Shown here: positions 4,619 to 10,420 of the stretch, piece after piece
Numbering within the stretch: position 1 is the stretch's first letter
How the letters are laid out: every line of letters starts with the position of its first letter
Assembly: GCA_036388635.1 (NCBI GenBank)
Contig: DASVRL010000340.1
Coordinates: 1 to 10,420, forward strand
Reading direction: 5' to 3'
Length of the DNA stretch: 10,420 bases
Origin: JALZHR01 sp036388635
GTDB lineage: Bacteria; Acidobacteriota; Blastocatellia; Pyrinomonadales; Pyrinomonadaceae
Notes under the pieces: model-generated
The model's database searches: none
Told to the model about the DNA's origin: nothing
What the model saw: only the letters and a program-made list of their open reading frames with translations
Made by a program: the position numbers and the translations under genes

Positions 4619-6811
4619 ATGAAAGCCATCGGTAACACGTTTGATTTCAATTCGCTGCTCCGTCAAGGCAATCTGACGGGGCTTATGGCAAAGTATAAAA
4701 GCCTGCTTTTGCCCATCGGTTTATTGCTGGTCGTCGGAACGCTTTTTATTCCGCTTCACCCGGAGCTGGTTTCGACGCTGATTCTCATCAATCTCGCGAT
4801 TTCGATTACGGTGCTGGTCACGGCGCTGTTTATCAACTCGCCCGTGCAATTGACTTCGTATCCTTCGATTCTGCTTTTAACGACGATTTTTCGTTTGACT
4901 CTAAGCGTTTCCGTGACGCGCAATATTCTCTCGCACGGCGAGCCCGGATCGGTCGTCGAAGCGCTCGGACACGTGACGGCGCAGGGAAATTTAATCACGG
5001 GCGCGGTGCTTTTTATCATTATTCTGGTCGTCCAGTTTCTCGTCGTCAGCAAAGGCTCGGAGCGCGTCGCCGAAGTTGCCGCGCGATTTACGCTCGACGC
5101 GATGCCCGGCAAACAGATGGCGATTGACGCCGATCTGCGTTCGGGTTTGATTAATCAGGACCAGGCGCGGCATATGCGCACCGAATTGCAGAAGGAATCG
5201 CAGCTGCACGGCGCGATGGACGGCGCGATGAAATTCGTCAAAGGCGACGTTATCTGCACGATTATTATCGCCATCGTCAATATCGTCGCCGGGCTGGCGG
5301 CGGGCGTGATGATGCACGGTCTTTCGTTTGCGGAGGCGGCAAACAAATACACGATTGCCACTTTCGGCGACGGCTTGGCGGCGGTGATTTCCTCGCTTCT
5401 GGTCACGCTTTCCGCCGGTATCGTCGTTACGCGCGTTTCGACCGGCGACGACTCGAACATCGGAACGGACATCGGCGAACAGCTTTTTTCATCGCCGCGC
5501 CCGCTTTTTATCACGGGCGGAATTATGCTTCTGCTCACGCCGCTGAATCTTCTTTTCGTACCGGTCGGCGCGAGCGTGGCGGGTTTCGGCTATCTGCTTC
5601 ATCGGCGGCAAAAACGCATCGAGCGCGAAAACGACCCGGATAACATTCCGCACAGCGGCGGCGATTCCGAAGAATTACAGATGAGCTTTACCGTGCCGAT
5701 GGCAATCGTCGTCAGCCGCGAATTGACGCCTCTGGTCGATAAAAACACGCCGCAGGGCGCGAAATTTCGCGCCGAAATCCCCAAATTGCGTAATTCGCTT
5801 TACTACGATTTAGGCGTGATGGTTCCGTTCTGCTACGTCGGCGGCGACGCGCCGATTGCGCCGAACGAATATTACATCGCCGTCAAGGAAGTTCCGGTCG
5901 GAACCGGCAGTTTGCGTCCAAACTGCGTTTACGTCAACGATTCGGCGGAAAACATCAGGGTTTTCGGCATCGACGGCGAGAACGTCAGCAATCCGGCGGA
6001 TTTGCGACCGGGCGCGTGGATTCCCGCCGAGCAGCGTCATATCGCCGAAACCGCCGGGCTGAAAGTCTGGGAACCGGGCGACGTGATGATTCTGCATCTG
6101 TCGCGCGTGATGAAACGCTACGCGCACGAATTTATCGGAATTCAGGAATCGCAGGGTTATCTGGATTTTATCGCGCGCGGGATGCCGAAGCTGGTCGAGG
6201 AAGTCGTGCCGAAAGTCGTCTCGATTCACCAGTTTACCGACGTTTTGCAGCGTCTCGTGCAGGAGGGAATTTCGGTGCGCGATACGAAATCCATTCTCGA
6301 CGCTTTGAGTGAATGGGGACGCATCGAAAAAGACCCGGTGATGCTGACCGAGCATATCCGCGCGGCGATGCGCCGCCATATTTCGTTTCGTTATGCCGCC
6401 GGTAGTGATACGCTGTTCGTGTACCTGCTCGACCCGGAAATCGAGGACGTGATTCGCGGCGCGATTCGGCGCACCTCGACCGGGTCGTTTTTGTCGCTCG
6501 ACCCGACCATCGCGCACGATATTCTCGACGCCATCCGGCAGGAAATCGTCGAGCAGCCGCCGACCGCGCAGCCGCCCGTTATCGTGACCGATATGGAGCT
6601 GCGCCGTTTTGTGCGAAAAATGGTCGAGCTGGAATTTCAAAATCTCGCGGTTTTGTCTTACCAGGAACTGACGCCGGAACTGAACATTCAGCCGATTGGA
6701 CGCATCACGATGCGCTCGGCGCGGCTGGAAAACGATTTTGAGGCGGGCTTTTACGGCGATTTTGCCGAGCTTCCGGGCGCGTCGCTGGAAATCGACGAAT
6801 TTAAAAGTTAA
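4619..6811 (+). CDS. sctV: Type III secretion export gate protein SctV (FlhA/FHIPEP family)
   Basis: This 730-residue inner-membrane protein forms the nonameric export gate that passes substrates from chaperone/ATPase complexes into the channel and is thought to help couple the proton gradient to export. The N-terminal half (about 28-325) carries the membrane helices. Between helices lies the very conserved FHIPEP loop, with RFTLDAMPGKQMAIDADL (156-173) and then the QLHGAMDGAMKFVKGD segment (195-210). The C-terminal half (about 355-700) is the cytoplasmic ring domain, with KEVPVG, PGAWIP and RRHISF-type segments. A tail of about 30 residues follows the PIGRIT end of the conserved domain. Length is normal for SctV/FlhA. 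Lipoprotein SctJ downstream and the absence of flagellar genes favour SctV over FlhA. The ATG at 4619 is the first in-frame start after the TAG triplets, and the ribosome binding site is weak. It lies 41 bases before sctJ, in the same operon. Confidence 0.97.
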   Translation: MKAIGNTFDFNSLLRQGNLTGLMAKYKSLLLPIGLLLVVGTLFIPLHPELVSTLILINLAISITVLVTALFINSPVQLTSYPSILLLTTIFRLTLSVSVTRNILSHGEPGSVVEALGHVTAQGNLITGAVLFIIILVVQFLVVSKGSERVAEVAARFTLDAMPGKQMAIDADLRSGLINQDQARHMRTELQKESQLHGAMDGAMKFVKGDVICTIIIAIVNIVAGLAAGVMMHGLSFAEAANKYTIATFGDGLAAVISSLLVTLSAGIVVTRVSTGDDSNIGTDIGEQLFSSPRPLFITGGIMLLLTPLNLLFVPVGASVAGFGYLLHRRQKRIERENDPDNIPHSGGDSEELQMSFTVPMAIVVSRELTPLVDKNTPQGAKFRAEIPKLRNSLYYDLGVMVPFCYVGGDAPIAPNEYYIAVKEVPVGTGSLRPNCVYVNDSAENIRVFGIDGENVSNPADLRPGAWIPAEQRHIAETAGLKVWEPGDVMILHLSRVMKRYAHEFIGIQESQGYLDFIARGMPKLVEEVVPKVVSIHQFTDVLQRLVQEGISVRDTKSILDALSEWGRIEKDPVMLTEHIRAAMRRHISFRYAAGSDTLFVYLLDPEIEDVIRGAIRRTSTGSFLSLDPTIAHDILDAIRQEIVEQPPTAQPPVIVTDMELRRFVRKMVELEFQNLAVLSYQELTPELNIQPIGRITMRSARLENDFEAGFYGDFAELPGASLEIDEFKS

Positions 6812-6852
6812 AAATCGCTTCAAGCTTCGCTAAATGTTTTAAAATTTAAGTA

Positions 6853-7701
6853 ATGCAAATAAGATTTTTCAAGCCTCGGGGTTTTACAAAACAACTGATT
6901 TTCTGCGGTTTGCTGGCGGTTTTGCTTTTGAGCGGCTGTAGCTTACGAAAAAAGGTGCAGAGCGTGAAAATCGAAGCCGAAGCCAACCAGATAATCGACG
7001 TCCTGCGCGAAAACGGCGTCCGCGCTAAAAAGGAAGAAATCGGCGAAGGCGAGCGCCGGAGCTTCGAGATTTGGGTTGACGGCGACGATGACGACCTCGG
7101 CGCGGCGATTCAGGTGATGGAAGACCACTGTTTAGGGCAGCCCGAACCGCCCGCCATAGAATCGAGCGGAATTATCTCGTCGGTCGAAGTGGAAAAAGCG
7201 CGCGAACAGCGCCGGATGAAAATCAATATCGAATCGCAATTGCGCCAGATTCCCGGCGCGACCTGCGTTAACGTCAACTTCGTTCCGCCGCAGGACCGCG
7301 CGCTGGCGATTAATCCATATCCGGCAACGGCGGCGGTCGTGGTCAATTTCAAAACGCCGACGTTTCCCGTCCCGCCCGAACAGATTGCCGGCATTGTCGC
7401 CCGCAGCGTGCCGGATTTAAAACCGGAAAACGTCAGCGTCGTCTTAAATTCCAAGCCGCTGCGCCCGCTTCCGGAAAACGCGGGCAGCCGCCCGTTTACG
7501 CGCATCGCGCTGGTGACGGGCATCGGGCTGGCGACGATTCTGGCTTTTATTTCCATCGTTTTCTTTTTGCAGAAAAAACGCCGCGCGCAGGACGACGAAT
7601 TCCAGAACGGATTCGATACGGATGCCGCGCCGAATCCGAAAGGCGAAACTTCCCTGCTCGACGAGGGCGACGAATTCGACGAGGACATAAAGTTTCCGTA
7701 A
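6853..7701 (+). CDS. sctJ: Type III secretion inner-membrane ring lipoprotein SctJ
   Basis: The N-terminus is a lipoprotein signal with a hydrophobic core and the lipobox Leu-Ser-Gly-Cys (Cys29). The mature periplasmic part contains the two ring-building domains of the YscJ/FliF family: residues about 35-95 (IEAEANQIIDVLRENGV) and 112-200 (VEKAREQRRMKINIESQL, then PPEQIAGIVARSVPDLKPENVSVV). A single membrane helix spans about 217-239. It is followed by a 43-residue cytoplasmic tail that starts with KKRR and then becomes strongly acidic, with 13 Asp/Glu among residues 246-282. SctJ forms the inner ring of the basal body. The acidic tail recalls the FliF tail that binds FliG, and a FliG-like gene lies 29 bases downstream. 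An in-frame TAA at 6847-6849 makes the ATG at 6853 the earliest ATG start. Length (282) is slightly above that of typical SctJ because of the tail. Confidence 0.95.
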   Translation: MQIRFFKPRGFTKQLIFCGLLAVLLLSGCSLRKKVQSVKIEAEANQIIDVLRENGVRAKKEEIGEGERRSFEIWVDGDDDDLGAAIQVMEDHCLGQPEPPAIESSGIISSVEVEKAREQRRMKINIESQLRQIPGATCVNVNFVPPQDRALAINPYPATAAVVVNFKTPTFPVPPEQIAGIVARSVPDLKPENVSVVLNSKPLRPLPENAGSRPFTRIALVTGIGLATILAFISIVFFLQKKRRAQDDEFQNGFDTDAAPNPKGETSLLDEGDEFDEDIKFP

Positions 7702-7730
7702 AACCGAAAGAAATTTAATTTTTAAAAGCG

Positions 7731-8732
7731 ATGATTCGCACGATTTCACAATCCGAACGGCTTGATATTCTGCTGGCGCTGGCGCTCGTCTTTCGCCGGA
7801 CCGAAGAAGACGCCGTGCAAACCGCCGCGCAGCTTGCGGAAACATCGTTTTCCGCTTTAAGCCCGAAAGATTTGGAAATCCTGCAGACGCGCGCGGTTTT
7901 ATTCGACCGCCTGCCGCCGCGAAACCAGCAGCTCTGGCAGTCGTTCTGGCTGGATAAAATTCGGCGGCGCGGGCGCTCCGCGAGGCTTGACGAACACATC
8001 AACCCGCTTCAGATGGCGGAAATTCTGCAAGGCGAGCCGCAGGCGATTCAGCTTTTGATTCTGCGCAATCTCGCGCCCGATGCCGCGCGCGAAGTCGCCG
8101 CGCAACTGGGCATCGAAAAAATTCTCGATTCGATCGAGCCGGACGCGCAAACGCCGACCGCCGAAATCGTCGCCATTGTCCGCCAGAAATTTTTATCTTA
8201 TTTCGTCTCGCTCGAAGACGTTTACGAGCCGACCGAGATCGATAAATTCACGATTCCCGAATTGTCCGGCTTTGTCCAGACGCTCGGCATTCGCGAAACC
8301 GCGACCGCCTGCCGCGCCATCAGCTCCAAGGAAACCCTGGCGGCTTTTCTGAATCGTTTCGAAGAGGAAAACGCCCGCCAAATCGTTCATTACATTACGG
8401 AAATGGAAAAGGTCAAGCAGTTTTGGGTGATTCAGGCGGAAAAGCTTTTGCGCGAAACGTGGAGCGCGGCGCTGAAACCGGACGAGCTTTTACGAGTTTT
8501 AGGCTTGAAGCTGCTGGCGACGGCGATGTTCGAGCGCGACCCGGCGGCGCTGCGTTACACGATGCAAAAGCTTCTGCCGCGCGAGGCGCAGATGCTTTCG
8601 GAATACGTCGACGAAGTCAAAACGAGCGTTTCTTCCGCTTCCGACGAAGAAAAAGCGAATCTGAACAAGCGGCAAAAAATAATCGAGCGGCTGGCGGTAA
8701 AATTTATCGAATCCGCTAAGATGGAAAATTAA
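7731..8732 (+). CDS. FliG-like protein in the SctK position
   Basis: This 333-residue soluble helical protein is the same length as flagellar FliG. Residues 91-127 (NPLQMAEILQGEPQAIQLLILRNLAPDAAREVAAQLG) match the FliG middle-domain pattern, where family members read EHPQTIALIL; Pro103 and Gln104 are kept. Residues about 250-333 match the FliG C-terminal domain, including a LLPREAQMLSEYVDEV helix and a final KRQKIIERLAVKFIESAKM helix. By eye the torque-helix Arg (E. coli Arg281) aligns with Arg284, one of the two following Asp residues becomes Glu and the other Tyr, and the downstream PVRLS loop is not kept. In flagella FliG sits on the FliF tail and links the ring to the C-ring. The position between sctJ and sctL is where T3SS loci carry sctK. 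It probably joins the SctJ ring to the cytoplasmic sorting platform rather than making torque, since no motor genes are seen. The next gene starts after 1 base, so translation is coupled. Confidence 0.8.
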   Translation: MIRTISQSERLDILLALALVFRRTEEDAVQTAAQLAETSFSALSPKDLEILQTRAVLFDRLPPRNQQLWQSFWLDKIRRRGRSARLDEHINPLQMAEILQGEPQAIQLLILRNLAPDAAREVAAQLGIEKILDSIEPDAQTPTAEIVAIVRQKFLSYFVSLEDVYEPTEIDKFTIPELSGFVQTLGIRETATACRAISSKETLAAFLNRFEEENARQIVHYITEMEKVKQFWVIQAEKLLRETWSAALKPDELLRVLGLKLLATAMFERDPAALRYTMQKLLPREAQMLSEYVDEVKTSVSSASDEEKANLNKRQKIIERLAVKFIESAKMEN

Positions 8733-8733
8733 G

Positions 8734-9414
8734 ATGAACCAGAAATTGGGCGGCACGGACAATTTAATCAAACGCCAGACGCGAAAAACGACGGCGTCTT
8801 CGACTTCTGCTGCCGGCGGCGTTCTCGCATCGAAAATCGTCAAAAATCAGATTATCGCGGCGCGCGCCGAAGCCGCGCAAATTCTCGAAGAAGCCGAAGC
8901 GTTTGCCGCCGAAATTCGCCGCGAAGCGCTGGAAGAAACCGCCGCCTTGCGCGAGCTGGCATATCGCGAAGGAATGGAAAAATCCCTGACGGAATTCGAA
9001 CAAAATCTGCTGGAAGCGCTGGAAATCCGCGAGCGCGTCTGGCGCGAAACCGAAAGAGATTTGCTGCGTCTCGCCGTTCGTCTCGCCGAAAAAATCATCG
9101 GGCGTGAAATTAAAATTGATAAAAAAACCTTGACCGAAATGGTCGCCGCCGCTTTGCAGAACGCGCGTCAGCAGGAAAAACTGACGGTGCGCGTCAATCC
9201 TTCGGATTTAAGTTTGATTGAAGAAGAGCGCGAAAAATTCCTGCCGTCGGGCAGAGCGCGTTTTATCGATTTCGTCGCCGACCCGCGCGTCGCGAGCGGC
9301 GGCTGTCTGATTGAATCGGAAGTCGGCACGATTGACGCGCGTCTGGAAACGCAGCTCCGCGTATTAGAGCGCGCACTGCTGGCGCAATCCGAAGGCGAAG
9401 GAACTTTTATGTAA
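8734..9414 (+). CDS. sctL: Type III secretion stator protein SctL (FliH/HrpE family)
   Basis: This 226-residue soluble protein is the peripheral stalk that holds the ATPase SctN and regulates it. The N-terminal 35 residues are Ser/Thr/Lys-rich and probably flexible. Residues about 38-110 form a long charged Ala/Glu-rich helix suited to coiled-coil dimerisation. Residues 105-215 form the conserved C-terminal domain, with LAVRLAEKIIGREI (112-125), TVRVNPSDL (151-159) and the hallmark GGCLIESEVGTIDARLE (189-205). Length is in the normal range. The start ATG at 8734 is one base after the stop of the FliG-like gene, implying coupled translation. The stop codon lies inside the first arm of a long inverted repeat that separates the gene from sctN. 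Confidence 0.93.
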   Translation: MNQKLGGTDNLIKRQTRKTTASSTSAAGGVLASKIVKNQIIAARAEAAQILEEAEAFAAEIRREALEETAALRELAYREGMEKSLTEFEQNLLEALEIRERVWRETERDLLRLAVRLAEKIIGREIKIDKKTLTEMVAAALQNARQQEKLTVRVNPSDLSLIEEEREKFLPSGRARFIDFVADPRVASGGCLIESEVGTIDARLETQLRVLERALLAQSEGEGTFM

Positions 9415-9504
9415 TTCGGGATTCGGAATTCGGGATTGGAAATCGGGTTTAATCCTGAATTACAAATCCTGAATTACGAACTCTTGAATTTTGAATCCTG
9501 AATA
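9411..9504. repeat. Long hairpin of degenerate GGATT/GAATT repeats between sctL and sctN
   Basis: A 27-base arm at 9411-9437 and its near-complement at 9451-9477 match at 23 positions; two of the four differences are G-T wobbles. The loop is 13 bases. Within each arm the unit repeats in tandem (for example AATCCTGAATTAC twice), and further degenerate copies (GAATCCTGAAT) continue to 9504. The first arm covers the sctL stop codon. No T-tract follows the stem, so it is not a standard terminator. It may be a dispersed palindromic repeat, or an RNA structure that sets the SctL to SctN ratio. Confidence 0.75.
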
Positions 9505-9505
9505 A

Positions 9506-10420
9506 ATGATTGACCTGCAACAATACATTTCCGCCGTTGACTGGATTTCGTCGGTCGAGGTGCGCGGGCGCGTGACGGAGTTAATCGGCTTGCTGATTCG
9601 CGCCGCCGTGCCGGGAGCGCGCGTCGGCGAATTGTGCCTGATTCACTCGCCGCATCGCGCCAGAGTTCTGCGGGCGGAAGTCGTCGGTTTTCGCGGCAGC
9701 GAAGTGATTCTGATGCCGCTCGGCGAGGTGTCGGACGTGGCGATGGGCGCGGAAGTCGTGCCGACCGGAACGTCGCTGACGATTCGCGCCGGCGAAGATT
9801 TACTCGGTCGCGTGCTGGACGGGCTCGGCGAGCCGATCGACGGGAAAGGTGCGATTGAAGATGCGGTCGATAAAATAGTTTCGGCGCGCCCGCCCGACCC
9901 GATGAAGCGCGAGCGCGTCACCCGTCAATTAAAAACCGGTATTCGCGCGCTCGACGGGCTTTTGACGGTCGGCGAAGGTCAGCGCGTCGGCATTTTCGCC
10001 GCCGCCGGCGTCGGCAAATCGACGACCCTCGGAATGCTCGCGCGCAGCAGCGAAGCCGATGTCAACGTCATCGCTTTAATCGGCGAGCGCGGGCGCGAGG
10101 TGCGCGATTTTCTCGAACAGGATTTGGGCGCTGAAGGCTTAAAACGCTCGGTCGTCGTCGTCGCCACATCAAACGAACCGGCTTTAATTCGTATGAAAGC
10201 CGCTTATGTGGCGACGGCGATGGCTGAATATTTCCGCGACCAGGGCAAAAAAGTTTTGTTTTTGATGGATTCGGTGACGCGTTTTGCGCGCGCTTTGCGC
10301 GAAGTCGGTCTGGCGGCGGGCGAGCCTCCGGCGCGCGCCGGTTTCCCGCCGTCCGTGTTCAGCGAGTTGCCGAAATTATTGGAGCGCACGGGCAACAGCG
10401 CGCACGGCTCGATCACGGCC
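9506..10420 (+). CDS. sctN: Type III secretion ATPase SctN, N-terminal 305 residues (3' end outside window)
   Basis: The frame is open to the window edge, so the gene is cut by the window and not broken. SctN is the hexameric F1-beta-like ATPase at the base of the injectisome. It removes chaperones and unfolds substrates before export through SctV. The N-terminal beta-barrel domain (about 1-95) contains GRVTELIGLLI. The catalytic domain shows GRVLDGLGEPIDG (101-113), the phosphate-binding loop FAAAGVGKST with Lys171, and GERGREVRDF (193-202) with the catalytic Glu region. The Walker B strand VLFLMDS with Asp255 follows, then ARALREVGLAAGEPPAR (261-277) and a SVFSELPKLLERTG segment (283-296). 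One Gly of the usual phosphate loop is Ala, as seen in some relatives, so activity is expected. The TAA at 9503-9505 just upstream fixes the ATG at 9506 as the earliest start. It sits in a fliH-fliI-like order after sctL. Confidence 0.96.
   Translation, partial: MIDLQQYISAVDWISSVEVRGRVTELIGLLIRAAVPGARVGELCLIHSPHRARVLRAEVVGFRGSEVILMPLGEVSDVAMGAEVVPTGTSLTIRAGEDLLGRVLDGLGEPIDGKGAIEDAVDKIVSARPPDPMKRERVTRQLKTGIRALDGLLTVGEGQRVGIFAAAGVGKSTTLGMLARSSEADVNVIALIGERGREVRDFLEQDLGAEGLKRSVVVVATSNEPALIRMKAAYVATAMAEYFRDQGKKVLFLMDSVTRFARALREVGLAAGEPPARAGFPPSVFSELPKLLERTGNSAHGSITA

Noticed and set aside
4619..6811. Reading sctV as flagellar flhA, given the FliG-like neighbour.
   Set aside because: SctJ downstream is a lipoprotein with the short injectisome form rather than the long FliF. 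There are no hook, rod, flagellin or motor genes in the window.
5810..6823. A 337-codon open frame antisense to the 3' half of sctV.
   Set aside because: The sctV frame is unmistakable over this whole stretch. The antisense protein is His/Arg/Asn-rich with no recognisable domain, typical of the mirror frame in GC-rich third-position coding DNA.
9997..10026. Possible defect in the SctN phosphate loop, where a usual Gly is Ala (FAAAGVGKST).
   Set aside because: The Gly-Lys-Ser/Thr core is intact, T3SS ATPases such as InvC vary at these positions, and the rest of the catalytic core is well conserved.

Overview
The window is part of a non-flagellar type III secretion system (T3SS) locus from a Gram-negative-type bacterium. 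The export gate SctV, the lipoprotein ring SctJ, the stator SctL and the ATPase SctN are all recognisable from their protein sequences. Base composition is moderately GC-rich, with AT-rich intergenic gaps. Most genes lack a clear Shine-Dalgarno sequence, and a degenerate GGATT/GAATT-type repeat sits between two genes. I cannot name the organism. A soil or environmental lineage such as Acidobacteria, or another non-proteobacterial diderm, would fit, but that is a guess.

Layout. (1) Positions 1-1544, plus strand: the 3' part of a long gene whose C-terminal domain resembles the RNase A-like toxin domain of contact-dependent inhibition (CDI) proteins. Five bases later comes a small CdiI-type immunity gene. 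(2) Positions 1739-3162, minus strand: three small genes transcribed leftward. They encode a 96-residue helical protein, a Gln/Met-rich protein with a glycine-rich hydrophobic stretch (a candidate secreted T3SS substrate), and a three-repeat TPR protein (a candidate chaperone). (3) Positions 3163-3323: a divergent AT-rich control region with an inverted repeat. (4) Positions 3324-10420, plus strand: a tail-anchored protein with two FHA-like domains, then sctV, sctJ, a FliG-like gene, sctL and the first 305 codons of sctN. The gaps are small, apart from 209 bases before sctV and a 91-base repeat-bearing gap before sctN.

How the parts fit together. SctV forms the export gate and SctJ an inner-membrane ring. 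SctL and SctN form the stator-ATPase complex that prepares substrates. The gene between sctJ and sctL occupies the usual sctK slot, but its product resembles the flagellar switch protein FliG over most of its length, and SctJ has a long acidic cytoplasmic tail like that of FliF. The order sctJ, fliG-like, sctL, sctN therefore mirrors flagellar fliF-fliG-fliH-fliI. The FHA protein resembles the cytoplasmic half of SctD but ends just after its single membrane helix, so the SctD periplasmic ring is missing from it.

The main points of novelty are the FliG-like protein in a lipoprotein-SctJ T3SS, the truncated SctD-like FHA protein, and the toxin/immunity-like pair beside the secretion genes. All functional statements rest on reading the sequence by eye; no database search was run.
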